A DNA stretch of 64,000 bases from assembly GCF_036347055.1 (NCBI RefSeq), contig NZ_CP108882.1:868001-932000 (forward strand), read 5' to 3'. Position 1 is the stretch's first letter. Each line of letters starts with the position of its first letter. Below are positions 33,486 through 42,986 of the stretch, piece after piece. The stretch comes from Streptomyces sp. NBC_00820. Lineage in GTDB: Bacteria > Actinomycetota > Actinomycetes > Streptomycetales > Streptomycetaceae. The notes beneath the pieces are model-generated. The model did no database searches, was not told the DNA's origin, and was given only the letters and a program-made list of their open reading frames with translations. A program made the position numbers and the translations under genes.

Positions 33486-33523
33486 CGGCCGGTCCTCGCG
33501 CGCCTCGCGCGGGGGCCGGTCAG
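33486..33523. terminator. Bidirectional hairpin between the convergent MHS and PucR genes
   Basis: The segment CCGGTCCTCGCGCG pairs with CGCGCGGGGGCCGG around a CCT loop with one or two wobble pairs. It reaches the PucR stop codon, so it could end transcription from both sides. Confidence 0.55.
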
Positions 33524-35472
33524 CGTCGTCCCGGTGCCGCCAGCCAGTGCAGGCGCAGGGCCAGTTGGATCTCCAGGGCACGGGACGGCGTCTGCCAGTC
33601 CTCGCCGATGAGCCGGCCCACCCGCTCCAGTCGCTGGGCGACGGTGTTCACGTGCACGTGCAGGGCGTCCTTGGTGCGCGCCGGGCTCATCGCGCAGGCG
33701 AAGTAGGCGTCCAGGGTGCGCAGCAGTTCGGTGCCGCGCCGTGCGTCGTACGTCACGACCGGGCCGATGGTGCGGTCGACGAAGGCGCCGATGTCCCGTT
33801 CGCCGGCGAGGAGCAGGCCGAGGAAGCCGAAGTCCTGGGCCGCCGCGCCGTCTCCGCCCCGGCCCAGGAGGTGCAGCGCGTCCAGGCAGCGGCGCCCCTC
33901 GGCGTAGGCGGCGGTCACCGCGTCGGGGTGGGCGGCCAGGTCGGTGACGGGGGCGGAGGCGCCGACGGTGACGGGCCGGTGGACGGCCGTGCCGAGGTCG
34001 CGGGCGGTGCGGCGGGCCACGTCCGTGGCGGTGTCACCGGCGCCGAGCGGGAGCAGCAGGACCGTGCCGCCGTCGCGGGCGGAGGCGAGACCGTGCCGGG
34101 TGGCGGCGAGGTGGGCGGCGGCGGCTCCCAGCCTGCGGCGGGCGGCGGCCTCCTCGTCGGCGTCGGCCGCGGGGCCGTCCAGGCGGGCCGCGAGGACGAC
34201 GTGGGTGGCGTCCAGGTCGGCGTGCAGCCGGTCGGCGCGTTCGCGCAGCAGGCGCGGGTCCCGGTCGTGGGCGTCCAAGAGGTCGTCCAGCAGCTCGCCC
34301 TGTACTCGCTGTTCGGCCTCGGCCGCGGAACGGCGGGCGAGCAGGAGCAGCGAGGTGACCATCGCCGCCCGTTCCAGGGTGCGTTGGTCGACGGGGTCCA
34401 GACCCGGGTGGCCGTGCAGGACCAGTGCGCCGAGGAGTTCACCGCCGGCGGCCACCGCGGCGATCCAGTCGTTGCCGTGCCGTACGGCGTGCCCCTCGGC
34501 GCGGGACGCCTCCAGAGCCCCGGCCGGCGCTCCGTCCGTCTCGGCGAACTCGACCGTGCCGTCGAGCACTTCGGAGACGGCAGCGGCCACGTCGTGGACT
34601 CCGCCGCCGCGCAGGACGAGTTCGGCGAGCCGGTCGTGCACGTCGGAGGCGCGCTCGATGACGGCGCTGCCGTCCCGGATGATCGCGTTGGCGCGTTCCA
34701 GTCCGGCCAGGGCCGAACGGGTCTCGGTGAGCAGGTTGGCGGTGTCGATGGCGGCCGCGGCGAGTGCGGCGAAGGAGCCGAGCAGGGCGATCTGCGCGCG
34801 TTCGAAGACCCGGGCGCGCCGGTCCGCGGCGAAGAGGACGCCGATGACGTGCGGGCCGAGCATCAGCGGGACACCGAGGATCGCGACCAGACCCTCGTCG
34901 CGCACACCCGCGTCGATGGTGAGGGTGTGCTGGAAGCGGGCGTCCTGGAAGTAGTCGTCGGTGACGTACGGCCGCGCGGTCTGCGCGACGAGACCACCGA
35001 GCCCCTCCCCCATGCCGAGACGCAGCTGCTGGAAGCGGGCGGAGACGGAGCCCTCGGTCACCCGCATGTAGGTGTCGCCGCGTGCCGGGTCGTTCAGGCT
35101 GAGGTAGGCGATGTCGGTGCCGAGCAGGGAGCGGGCGCGCTGCACGATCGCCGGGAGGACGGCGTCCAGGTCCCTGAGCCCGGCGAGGTCGTGGGCGGTC
35201 TCGAAGAGCGCGGACAGCTCGGCCTCCCGGCGGCGGCGGCCCTCCAGCTCGGAACGCACGCGCAGCGCGAGGAGCTTGGCGTGCTCCAGGGCGGCGATCA
35301 GGTCGGCCGGGCGCCCCTCGGCGCGTGCGAGCAGCACCGGCTGTTCGTACGCCTCCACGGAGGCGTCGCGGGCCAGCAGCTGGAGGTAGGGGACCTCCGC
35401 GCCGGCGTCGGACGTCTTCGTGGCGTTCCGGGTGGCGGGGCGCCCGGCCGGCGGGACGTGATCGCGAGACAT
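33520..35472 (-). CDS. GAF-domain PucR-type transcriptional regulator
   Basis: About 650 residues from ATG 35472 (an in-frame ATG at 35490 is possible). Region ~95-250 is a GAF domain (LSALFETAHDLAGLRDLDAVLPAIVQRARSLL, FAADRRARVFERAQIALLGSFAALAAAAI). The C-terminal ~120 residues are the PucR HTH_30 region: LRTLDAYFACAMSPARTKDALHVHVNTVAQRLERV. Between is the CdaR-like GGDEF-related sensor domain. Such proteins bind a carbon/nitrogen metabolite and activate neighbouring catabolic genes. The operator-like CCACATGTGG sites before the MHS and SDR genes are the obvious candidates for its target. Confidence 0.85.
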   Translation of the reverse strand: MSRDHVPPAGRPATRNATKTSDAGAEVPYLQLLARDASVEAYEQPVLLARAEGRPADLIAALEHAKLLALRVRSELEGRRRREAELSALFETAHDLAGLRDLDAVLPAIVQRARSLLGTDIAYLSLNDPARGDTYMRVTEGSVSARFQQLRLGMGEGLGGLVAQTARPYVTDDYFQDARFQHTLTIDAGVRDEGLVAILGVPLMLGPHVIGVLFAADRRARVFERAQIALLGSFAALAAAAIDTANLLTETRSALAGLERANAIIRDGSAVIERASDVHDRLAELVLRGGGVHDVAAAVSEVLDGTVEFAETDGAPAGALEASRAEGHAVRHGNDWIAAVAAGGELLGALVLHGHPGLDPVDQRTLERAAMVTSLLLLARRSAAEAEQRVQGELLDDLLDAHDRDPRLLRERADRLHADLDATHVVLAARLDGPAADADEEAAARRRLGAAAAHLAATRHGLASARDGGTVLLLPLGAGDTATDVARRTARDLGTAVHRPVTVGASAPVTDLAAHPDAVTAAYAEGRRCLDALHLLGRGGDGAAAQDFGFLGLLLAGERDIGAFVDRTIGPVVTYDARRGTELLRTLDAYFACAMSPARTKDALHVHVNTVAQRLERVGRLIGEDWQTPSRALEIQLALRLHWLAAPGRR

Positions 35473-35560
35473 GGTCACAGGATTCCGCATCGGCCGCGCG
35501 GCCCGTCAGGCCTGTGGAAAACTTCCGGATCCGGGTCCGGGTCCGGTGCCGCGGACCCGG

Positions 35561-36409
35561 TCAGTGGGCCGTCCATCCGCCGTCCATCACCAGTGAGGTG
35601 CCGGTGACGAAGGACGCCTGCGGGCTGCACAGGTAGGCGACGCTCTCGGCGACCTCCTCCGGTTCGATGAGCCGTCGTACGGCGCTGTCCTTGAGCAGGA
35701 TCTCGGTCAGGACGCGTTCCTCGGGGATGCCGTGCGCCCACGCCTGGTCGGCGATCTGCTTCTCGACCAGTGGGGTGCGCACATAGGCGGGGTTCACACA
35801 GTTCGAGGTCACGCCATGGGGTGCGCCTTCGAGGGCGGCTGTCTTGGAGAGGCCTTCCAGGCCGTGTTTGGCGGCCACATAGGCGGACTTGAAGGCCGAG
35901 GCGCGCAGACCGTGAACGGAGGACACGTTGACGATCCGGCCCCAGCCCTGCGCGTACATGTGCGGGAGGGCACCGCGGATGAGCCGGAACGGCGCCTCCA
36001 GCATCACGGTCAGCACGGTGTGGAAGACCTCGGGCGGGAACTCCTCCAGAGGGCGGACGAGTTGCAGTCCGGCGTTGTTGACCAGGATGTCGGCGCCGGC
36101 GGCGGCGCGTTCGGCGGCGTCGAGGTCGGTGAGGTCCAGGACGTGCGGGACGACCGCTCCCGCGAGGCCCTCCGCCCGCTCGGCCAGTCGTGCCAGTTCG
36201 GCCAGTCCGGCCTCGTCCCGGTCCACGGCTCTCACCTGGGCCCCTGCGGCCGCGAGCCGCAGCGCGCAGGCGCGGCCGATGCCGCCGGCGGCCCCGGTGA
36301 CGAGGGCGGTACGGCCGCCGAGGTCGAGGGAGAGGGCGTGTGGAGGGGAAGGGAGGGGGTGTGAGCCGGGCACGGGGCCGGACGAGCTCGACGAGCTGGA
36401 CGTGGTCAT
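35561..36409 (-). CDS. 3-hydroxybutyrate dehydrogenase-like SDR
   Basis: 282 residues from ATG 36409. After a Ser/Pro-rich arm (~25 residues), the classical short-chain fold shows TALVTGAAGGIGRACALRL (TGxxxGxG), NNAGLQ, the catalytic Ser in NVSSVHGL, and YVAAKHGLEG (YxxxK). ILLKDSAVRRLIEPEEVAE, a block in 3-hydroxybutyrate dehydrogenases, and the ending VTGTSLVMDGGWTAH also match. It oxidises 3-hydroxybutyrate to acetoacetate with NAD. It lies downstream of a Pro-rich spacer in an operon-like group with the transporter and PucR regulator. A perfect palindrome lies 31 bp upstream of its start. Confidence 0.85.
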   Translation of the reverse strand: MTTSSSSSSSGPVPGSHPLPSPPHALSLDLGGRTALVTGAAGGIGRACALRLAAAGAQVRAVDRDEAGLAELARLAERAEGLAGAVVPHVLDLTDLDAAERAAAGADILVNNAGLQLVRPLEEFPPEVFHTVLTVMLEAPFRLIRGALPHMYAQGWGRIVNVSSVHGLRASAFKSAYVAAKHGLEGLSKTAALEGAPHGVTSNCVNPAYVRTPLVEKQIADQAWAHGIPEERVLTEILLKDSAVRRLIEPEEVAESVAYLCSPQASFVTGTSLVMDGGWTAH

Positions 36410-36439
36410 GGGGCGACCATAGGCGGGCCCCACACGTCA

Positions 36440-36449
36440 CCACATGTGG
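36440..36449. promoter_or_regulatory. CCACATGTGG operator-like palindrome before the SDR gene
   Basis: A perfect 10-bp palindrome ~31 bp upstream of the SDR start on the minus strand. Variants occur at 31992 (MHS transporter) and 2280 (inside a longer shared block). Confidence 0.4.
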
Positions 36450-36463
36450 CGTCGGCCCACACT

Positions 36464-36943
36464 TCAGTCAAGACTCATAGGGTCAAACCATGTGGGTCCC
36501 TCGGACATGGCCTGCTTGATCCGGAAGCGCCCGAACTCGTTCAGGTCGGGCAGCGCGTCCACCTCGAACCACCCCACCTCCAGCGACTCGTCGTCGTTGA
36601 CCCGTGCCTCGCCGCCCACGGCCCGGCAGCGGAAGGTGATGTCCATGTACTGGCAGACGTCGCCGTTGGGGTACGTGACCGGCTCCAGGGCCTGCACCAG
36701 GACGACCCGCTCAAGGACGCAGCGCACCGCCGTCTCCTCGAAGACCTCCCGCACGGCACAGGCGGCGGGCTGCTCGCCCGGCTCCGGGATGCCACCGAGC
36801 ACCGACCACTTGCGGGTGTCGGTCCGCCGGTTCAGCAGGACCCTGCCGTCGTCGTCGAACACGACCGCGGTGACCCCGGGGAGCCACAGCAACTGGTGGC
36901 CCGCCGAGGTCCGGAGCGTACGGATGAATTCAGGAGTTGCCAT
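36464..36943 (-). CDS. Nudix hydrolase
   Basis: 159 residues with an intact Nudix box: [23 protein letters not shown], where REVFEE holds the metal-binding Glu residues. [36 protein letters not shown] is the usual N-terminal beta region. No extra domain is present. Likely hydrolyses a nucleoside diphosphate derivative; substrate unknown. Ends close to the lnt-like gene stop region but on the same strand with a short gap. Confidence 0.9.
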   Translation of the reverse strand: MATPEFIRTLRTSAGHQLLWLPGVTAVVFDDDGRVLLNRRTDTRKWSVLGGIPEPGEQPAACAVREVFEETAVRCVLERVVLVQALEPVTYPNGDVCQYMDITFRCRAVGGEARVNDDESLEVGWFEVDALPDLNEFGRFRIKQAMSEGPTWFDPMSLD

Positions 36944-37011
36944 GAGCCCGACCCTAGCGGCCCCACCGGCCGCCCCCGTTCCCGTTCAGGGGGCGTACGG
37001 CGGTCGCACGG

Positions 37012-38613
37012 CTACGAGTCTCCGGCGCGCCGGCCGCGCATGCCGGCGCCGATCGCCCAGCCGAGCCCGCCCGCGGCGACCAGCACCAGCGCCATCTCGG
37101 GCAGGATGCCCAGCCGGGTCGCGGGCGTCTCGGAGGAGCGCAGCGGCACCTTCTGGACCAGGTAGGCGGGCACGAACATGCCGGTCTTCCGGGTGACCTT
37201 CCCGTCGGGCATGATGACCGCGCTCACGCCGCTGGTCACCGGCACGGTCACGGTACGGCTGTGCTCGACGGCCCGGATCCGGGACATGGCGAGCTGCTGA
37301 TAGGTCATCTCGCTGCGGTCGAAGGTGGCGTTGTTGCTCGGCACGGAGATCATCCGCGCGCCGTGCGTGACGGTGTCCCGTACGGCCCAGTCGAAGGCGG
37401 CCTCGTAGCAGGTGGCGAGGCCGACCTTGGTCCCGTCGATGTCGAACACGCCCGGCTTGGTGCCCCGGCTGAAGTCCTGGTGGACCATGCTGGTCCAGTT
37501 GCCGTTGATCGCGCCGACGAGGGAACGCAGCGGGAGGTACTCGCCGAACGGCTGGACCTGGCGCTTGTCGTAGGTCTGGACCGGCCCCTTGTCCGGGTCC
37601 CAGAGGACCTGCTCGTTGAGCAGCTTGCCGTCGCGCTCGACGACCGCGCCGACCGAGATGGGCACACCGATCTCCTCGGCCGCGCCCTCGATGACGGTGG
37701 TCGCGTCGGAGTCGGCGAAGGGGTCGACGTCCGAGGAGTTCTCGGGCCACAGCACGAAGTCGGGCTTGGCGACCTTGCCGGCCTTGACGTCGGCGGCGAG
37801 CTTGAGGGTCTCGCGCGCGTGGTAGTCGAGCACGGCCCGCCGCTGGGCGTTGAACTCCAGCCCCGAGCGCGGCACGTTGCCCTGGATCACCGCGACCGTC
37901 GCGGTACCGTCCTCGGCCTTGTCGCTCACCAGCGCCCGGGCGGCGACCGCGCCCACGACGGGCACGACGACGCTCAGCAGCGCGGCGGCCGCGGCCGGGC
38001 GCCGGACGGTCCGCGTACGGCGCCGCTCGGCGATCAGCCGCCCGGCCTCGTACAGGCCGAAGCCGCACAGGACGACTCCGAAGCCGAGCACCGGCGTACC
38101 GCCCACCGCGGCGAGCGGCAGGAAGACGCCGTCGGCCTGCCCGAAGGCGATCTTGCCCCAGGGGAACCCGCGGAACGGCGCACGCGCGCGCACCGCTTCT
38201 CCGGCGATCCACACGGCCGCCGCCCACACCGGCCAGGCCGGCAGCCTGGAGACCGCGGCGATGCCCGCGCCTACCAGGGCGACGAAGACGGCCTCGATGG
38301 CGACCAGGGCGAGCCAGGGGCCCGGACCCACCTCTACACCGGTCCACACCAGCAGCGGCAGCAGGAAGCCGAGCCCGAACAGATAGCCGAGGCCGAGGGC
38401 GGCCTTCCAGCCACGGCCGCGCAGCACCCAGGCGAGGCCGGCGAAGGCGGGCAGGGCCAGCCACCACAGGGCGCGCGGCGGGAAACTGACGTAGAGCAGC
38501 ACGCCGCAGAGCGCGGCGGCGACGGCCGGGACCAGACGCAGCATCCGGCGGCCGTGCGCTGACGCCGGCCTGAGCTGATCCTGCTGGTCCGCGGAGGTAG
38601 TGGTGACGGTCAC
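37012..38613 (-). CDS. lnt: Apolipoprotein N-acyltransferase
   Basis: 533 residues from GTG 38613. Six to seven N-terminal hydrophobic helices (e.g. VAAALCGVLLYVSFPPRALWWLALPAFAGLAWVL) are followed by a periplasmic nitrilase domain (~250-490): IQGNVPRSGLEFN, PDFVLWPENSSDVD (Glu), YDKRQVQPFGEYLP (Lys), and VGLATCYEAAFDWAVRD (catalytic Cys). A final helix anchors the C-terminus. It adds the third acyl chain to lipoproteins such as the binding protein at 12578. GTG choice follows the ACTACC-free spacing after GGCCG-like sequence, and the divergent neighbour begins 220 bp away. Confidence 0.9.
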   Translation of the reverse strand: MTVTTTSADQQDQLRPASAHGRRMLRLVPAVAAALCGVLLYVSFPPRALWWLALPAFAGLAWVLRGRGWKAALGLGYLFGLGFLLPLLVWTGVEVGPGPWLALVAIEAVFVALVGAGIAAVSRLPAWPVWAAAVWIAGEAVRARAPFRGFPWGKIAFGQADGVFLPLAAVGGTPVLGFGVVLCGFGLYEAGRLIAERRRTRTVRRPAAAAALLSVVVPVVGAVAARALVSDKAEDGTATVAVIQGNVPRSGLEFNAQRRAVLDYHARETLKLAADVKAGKVAKPDFVLWPENSSDVDPFADSDATTVIEGAAEEIGVPISVGAVVERDGKLLNEQVLWDPDKGPVQTYDKRQVQPFGEYLPLRSLVGAINGNWTSMVHQDFSRGTKPGVFDIDGTKVGLATCYEAAFDWAVRDTVTHGARMISVPSNNATFDRSEMTYQQLAMSRIRAVEHSRTVTVPVTSGVSAVIMPDGKVTRKTGMFVPAYLVQKVPLRSSETPATRLGILPEMALVLVAAGGLGWAIGAGMRGRRAGDS

Positions 38614-38832
38614 CCGGGGAGTGTACGGCCGCTGACCTCGGCCCCGACAGCGCGGTCCGTGCGCCGGGCGCCCCCTGCCGGCACGCCGGGGAATCACGAC
38701 GATCCGGCGCAACTCGTCCCCAAACCGGCCATCAGCCGTTACGGTGTGCCCAGCCTCAGCGGTGCGGCCGGTATCGGTGCGCGCGGTCGGGGCCTGCCAC
38801 AGCCGGGGGACTGGGTACGAGGGGCGACAGTG

Positions 38833-39873
38833 ATGTCGACGGGGATGAGAGCCGTGGCCGGCACGGACACGGACCACGCCAGACGAAACGTTTCTGACGG
38901 CACGGGCATGATCCTGCTGGGATTCTGCGCCGGCTGGTCGCTGATCACCGCCGCGGTCCACGACGGGCGGCCGGAGGGCGTGCTGCTCGCGGTGCTGGCC
39001 GCGACCGCCGGCTACGCGGCGGGCCGGATCTCCGGGGCGCTGCTCCCCGTGGTCGCGCCGTGCGTCGGCGCGTCGGCCGGGCTCGCGCTGGCCGTGCTGA
39101 TGCCCGATCTCGCGCCGGGCTCCCGGTACACCGCCCCGCTGGGGCAGGCCGGTGCCGTCGCCGCGCTGCTGGCGCTGTCCACCGGCGCGGCGTGCTGCGC
39201 CTCCTGGGCCACACCCGTGCCGGCGCTGCGGCTGGGCCTGCGGGCGCTCGCCGCCGGGATCACGCTGACCGGGGCCGCCATCGGATCGGCCGAAGGGTGC
39301 ACAGCGGGCGCGGCCGTACTGCTCTGCTCGCTCGCCGCGGGCTCGATGGCCCACCGGGGCGTCGGCATCACGGGGCTGGCGCTGGTGGCCGCCGCGGCGG
39401 CCGGAACGGTGTGGGCGGTCGCCGCGGGCGCCCTGCCCGGCGGTCTCGCCCAAGCGCTGACCGGCCGGTTCGACGCGCACCGGGTCCAGCTGTGGCAGGA
39501 CGCCCTGCGGCTGGCCCACCGGGCTCCGGGCCTCGGCGTCGGGCCGGGCCGCTTCGGCGAGCTGAGCGGCAGCGCGCCGGGGGTGCTGCCGGACGGCAAA
39601 CCGCATTCGGCGCCGCTGCAGCAGCTGGCCGAGCAGGGCCTGGTGGGGGTGCTCCTGCTGATGGCCGTGTTCTGCTGGGTGCTCCACGCCCTGTGGCGCA
39701 GCCCGCGCTCGACCCCCGTCGCCCTGAGCGCGGGTGCCGCGCTGACGGCACTGACCGTGATCGCCTCGGCGGGCAACGCGCTCAGTTTCACCACCGTGAC
39801 GGCGGGCGCGGGCCTGCTGGCCGGCTGGGCGACGGCGCGCCCGTGGGCCGGCGAGGAGACGCTGTCCGCTTGA
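38833..39873 (+). CDS. O-antigen-ligase-like (Wzy_C) membrane protein
   Basis: 346 residues, ten-odd hydrophobic helices. RFDAHRVQLWQDALRLAHRAPGLGVGPGRFGEL and HSAPLQQLAEQGLVGVLLLM match the Wzy_C/O-antigen ligase block, where Arg and His near the periplasmic loop take part in glycan transfer. Role here would be polymerising or ligating a cell-surface polysaccharide or teichoic-like glycan; no glycan cluster lies around it. Start ATG 38833 has GAGGGG 8 nt upstream; GTG 38830 is equally possible. Confidence 0.75.
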   Translation: MSTGMRAVAGTDTDHARRNVSDGTGMILLGFCAGWSLITAAVHDGRPEGVLLAVLAATAGYAAGRISGALLPVVAPCVGASAGLALAVLMPDLAPGSRYTAPLGQAGAVAALLALSTGAACCASWATPVPALRLGLRALAAGITLTGAAIGSAEGCTAGAAVLLCSLAAGSMAHRGVGITGLALVAAAAAGTVWAVAAGALPGGLAQALTGRFDAHRVQLWQDALRLAHRAPGLGVGPGRFGELSGSAPGVLPDGKPHSAPLQQLAEQGLVGVLLLMAVFCWVLHALWRSPRSTPVALSAGAALTALTVIASAGNALSFTTVTAGAGLLAGWATARPWAGEETLSA

Positions 39874-40256
39874 GGGGCGGAAGAGGCATTCCGAGGAGCG
39901 GCGGGGGCGGCCGGGCAGATCCGGAAGGGCGGCCACGCAGACCACGCAAGGGCCACCGGTGACCGGCCGACGCTCAGCGGAAGCGGCCCGCCGACGCCCG
40001 GAGGAGCGGTGGCGGGGCCACCGGCCGCCAGGCCGGGGCCGGAAGCGGACTGGTCCCGCGGCCCTCCCGGTACTGCAGTCGAGTGAACGGCCGGACCCGC
40101 CGAGGAGTCGGTCGGTCGTCCTGCCAGGCGCGGCAGCCGGGGAACCGCCCGGCGGGCGCGGCCACCAGTGCCGTCAGCGCCGGTCCGCGGCAACGCCCGC
40201 GAAGTGACCGCCGCGGAACCGACCGGACAGGGCGGGGCGGCGTCAGGGGGGAACCG
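39874..40256. other. Intergenic region without recognised genes
   Basis: 383 bp between convergent genes. Open frames are long only because of high GC and have no family-like content. No repeat or clear hairpin stands out. Confidence 0.5.
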
Positions 40257-40802
40257 TCAGTGTGCCGTGCCGGGGGCGATCGTCTGCAGTCTGGCCCTGA
40301 TCACGCGGACCGCCGACTCGGCGTTGTCCACGGTGATCGTGAAGGTGTGGCCGTCCCACAGGCTCAGCACGATGCCCTCGCCCCGGCGTACGACGACCGC
40401 GGTGCCCTTCTCGGGACGCCAGCGGTAGCCCCAGCCGCCCCAGTTGCGCGGGGTGACATGGGGGGTGAAGTCGGCGCCCACGACGTCGGAGAGCGGGATA
40501 CGGCGGCGGGGCACGCCGATGTGGCCGCAGCGCACCTCGAGGGAGTCCTCGTCGAGCTTGAGGTCGACGTGCACGAAGGCGAGCGTGCCGAAGAGGACCA
40601 GCAGGCCGGCCGCGATGCAGCCCACGACGGACATCACGAGCGGGACGATGCCGGAGGTCCAGGCCGACTGCACGGCCAGCTGGATGCCCAGCGCCATGCA
40701 GGCCGCGCCGACGAGCGCCAGCAGCCACTGCGCGCGGTTGGTGGCGCGACCCGTCCAGACGTCGGGGTGCGGAGCGTCCTCGACGTCGCGGTGGTCCCTC
40801 AT
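40257..40802 (-). CDS. Membrane protein with PH-like C-terminal domain
   Basis: 181 residues. Two hydrophobic helices (QWLLALVGAACMALGIQLAV and IVPLVMSVVGCIAAGLLVLFGTL) follow a ~25-residue N-terminal tail. The C-terminal ~95 residues form a beta-rich unit (VDLKLDEDSLEVRCGHIGVPRRRIPLSDVVGADFTP, then GTAVVVRRGEGIVLSL), like the bacterial PH-type domains of small actinobacterial membrane proteins. It looks like a conserved Streptomyces protein of unknown role. Confidence 0.72.
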   Translation of the reverse strand: MRDHRDVEDAPHPDVWTGRATNRAQWLLALVGAACMALGIQLAVQSAWTSGIVPLVMSVVGCIAAGLLVLFGTLAFVHVDLKLDEDSLEVRCGHIGVPRRRIPLSDVVGADFTPHVTPRNWGGWGYRWRPEKGTAVVVRRGEGIVLSLWDGHTFTITVDNAESAVRVIRARLQTIAPGTAH

Positions 40803-40934
40803 GTCTACGAGGTTACTCAGGTTTCGCTGAGCGGCTACCTGCTCGCGGAGGGTGACCGGTGCGGAAGGGCACCGTGAAGGACGCCGGGACGGACGCTGTG
40901 AAGCGCGCCGTGAGGGGCGTCGTGCGGGAGCGGG

Positions 40935-41720
40935 TCAGCGGGCGGCCCTGACGGCCTGCAGCAGCCGGCCCTCCGGGTAGGACAGGGCGGTCCCGGGCAG
41001 TTCCGCCTCGCGTCCGCTCAGCAGCACGGTGAGACCGGTCTCGGCCTCGGCCTGCGGGGTGGGCTCCGCGCCGATCCGGCGCAGCGCCTGGGCGGCGACG
41101 GCCCCGGCGGAACCGTGCAGCATGAGCGGCGGCATGCCGGGCTTCTGGACGGCCGCCCGGATGCGCTCGGCGACCAGTTCGTAGTTGGTGCAGCCCATGA
41201 CGACGGTCGTCACGTCGTCGGGGGTGCGCGCGGCCGCGGCGGCGACGGCGGCGTCGACGGCCGCCTCGTCCGCGTGGTGCACCGCGTCGGCCAGCCCCGG
41301 GCAGGGCACCTCGGTGACGGTCACACCGTCGGCGAAGCGCTCGATCAGACCGCGCTGGTATGCGCTGCCGGTGGTGGCGGGAGTCGCCCAGATCGCCACG
41401 TGTCCGCCGCCCGCGGCGGCCGGCTTGATCGCCGGAACCGTGCCGATGATCGGCAGCTCCGGTTCGAAACGGGCGCGCATCTGCGGCAGGGAGTGCACGG
41501 AGGCGGTGTTGCAGGCGACGATCAGGACGTCGGGCCGGTGTGCGGCGGCGGCCTCGGCCACGGCGATGGCGCGCCGCGTGATGTCCTCCGGAGTGCGCGG
41601 CCCCCAGGGCATCCCGTCCGGGTCCCAGGAGAGGACGAGCTCCGCGTCGGGCCGCAGTCGACGTACCGCGGCGGCGGCGGGGAGGAGGCCGATTCCGGAG
41701 TCCATGAGCGCGATCTTCAC
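40935..41720 (-). CDS. Asp/Glu racemase-family protein (glutamate racemase-like)
   Basis: 261 residues from GTG 41720. DSGIGLLPAAAAVRRL, CNTASVHSLPQMRARF (first catalytic Cys in CNTAS) and MGCTNYELVAERIR (second Cys in GCTNYE) match MurI-type glutamate racemases. The C-terminus is longer than average and lacks the usual C-terminal helix block. It might supply D-glutamate for peptidoglycan, but the small size of motif differences means it could be a paralogue with another substrate. Confidence 0.75.
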   Translation of the reverse strand: MKIALMDSGIGLLPAAAAVRRLRPDAELVLSWDPDGMPWGPRTPEDITRRAIAVAEAAAAHRPDVLIVACNTASVHSLPQMRARFEPELPIIGTVPAIKPAAAGGGHVAIWATPATTGSAYQRGLIERFADGVTVTEVPCPGLADAVHHADEAAVDAAVAAAAARTPDDVTTVVMGCTNYELVAERIRAAVQKPGMPPLMLHGSAGAVAAQALRRIGAEPTPQAEAETGLTVLLSGREAELPGTALSYPEGRLLQAVRAAR

Positions 41721-41777
41721 CCGGCCACGATAGTCGATCGTCCCGTGCGGGCCGGTCCGGTGGGGCAGACTGCGCCT

Positions 41778-42953
41778 GTGAGCGCCCTTGTGTGGACGGC
41801 CGTCGCCTCATTCGTCGCCTGGTGCTGGCTGCTGCTGTGCCAGGGCTTCTTCTGGCGCACGGACGTCCGGCTGCCGCCCCGCCGGGAACCGGACGCCTGG
41901 CCGTCGGTCTGCGTGGTCGTCCCGGCCCGTGACGAGGCCGCCGTACTGCCCGCGAGCCTCCCCTCACTGCTGGCCCAGGACTATCCCGGGCGGGCGGAGG
42001 TCTTCCTGGTGGACGACGGGAGCACCGACGGCACCGGGGAGCTGGCCCGGGAGCTGTCCGCGCGGCATGGCGGGCTGCCGCTCACGGTGGACTCCCCCGG
42101 GGAGCCGCCGGCGGGCTGGACGGGCAAGCTGTGGGCGGTGCGGCACGGCATCGGGCTGGCACGCGCGCGTGAGCCCGAGTACCTGCTCCTGACGGACGCG
42201 GACATCGCGCATGAGCCGGACAGCCTGCGCGCGCTGGTGGCGGCGGCGCGGACCGGCGGTTTCGACGTCGTGTCGCAGATGGCGCGGCTGCGGGTGGAGA
42301 GCCTGTGGGAGCGGCTGGTGGTCCCGGCGTTCGTCTACTTCTTCGCGCAGCTGTACCCGTTCCGGTGGATCGGCCGGCGGGGCTCGCGCACCGCGGCGGC
42401 GGCGGGCGGCTGTGTGCTGCTGCACGCGGACGCGGCCGAGCGGGCGCGGATCCCGGACGCCATCCGGCATGCCGTCATCGACGACGTGGCGCTCGCGCGC
42501 GCGGTGAAGGGCGGCGGGGGCCACATCTGGCTGGGGCTGGCCGAGCGGGTGGACAGCGTGCGCCCGTACCCGCGGCTGCACGACCTGTGGCGGATGGTCT
42601 CGCGCAGCGCGTACGCGCAGCTGCGGCACAACCCGCTGCTGCTCCTCGGCACGGTCGCCGGGCTCGCCCTGGTGTATCTGGTGCCGCCCGTGGCCGTGGT
42701 CACCGGGGCCGTCACGGGCAGCGTGGGGACAGCGGCCGTCGGCGCGGCGGCATGGGCGGTGATGACGGCGACGTACGTACCCATGCTGCGGTACTACCGG
42801 CAGCCGATGTGGCCGGCCCCTCTGCTGCCGTTCACCGCGTTCCTCTACCTGCTGATGACGGTCGACTCCGCCGTACAGCACTACCGGGGCAGGGGCGCGG
42901 CGTGGAAGGGGCGCACGTACGCGCGTCCGGACGCGGTGCCCGACAAGGGCTGA
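41778..42953 (+). CDS. hpnB: Hopene-associated glycosyltransferase (HpnB-like)
   Basis: 391 residues from GTG 41778. A short N-terminal helix leads to a GT-A domain: VCVVVPARDEAAVLPASLPSLLAQDYPG, VFLVDDGSTDGTG, LLLTDADIAHEP (D-x-D metal motif), and VIDDVALARAVKG. Three more hydrophobic helices form the tail. The organisation fits HpnB, a membrane glycosyltransferase linked to hopanoid biosynthesis. There is no hopanoid gene cluster in the window, so the target lipid is uncertain. It ends 33 bp before the stop of the convergent TerD gene. Confidence 0.8.
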   Translation: MSALVWTAVASFVAWCWLLLCQGFFWRTDVRLPPRREPDAWPSVCVVVPARDEAAVLPASLPSLLAQDYPGRAEVFLVDDGSTDGTGELARELSARHGGLPLTVDSPGEPPAGWTGKLWAVRHGIGLARAREPEYLLLTDADIAHEPDSLRALVAAARTGGFDVVSQMARLRVESLWERLVVPAFVYFFAQLYPFRWIGRRGSRTAAAAGGCVLLHADAAERARIPDAIRHAVIDDVALARAVKGGGGHIWLGLAERVDSVRPYPRLHDLWRMVSRSAYAQLRHNPLLLLGTVAGLALVYLVPPVAVVTGAVTGSVGTAAVGAAAWAVMTATYVPMLRYYRQPMWPAPLLPFTAFLYLLMTVDSAVQHYRGRGAAWKGRTYARPDAVPDKG

Positions 42954-42986
42954 CACGGTCCCCCGGCCGCGGACCCCGGTTCCGGG

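Noticed and set aside
38614..39945. Minus-strand extension of the Lnt frame to nearly 1000 codons
   Set aside because: The extra N-terminal part is low-complexity and antisense to the O-antigen-ligase-like gene. The real Lnt start is GTG 38613.
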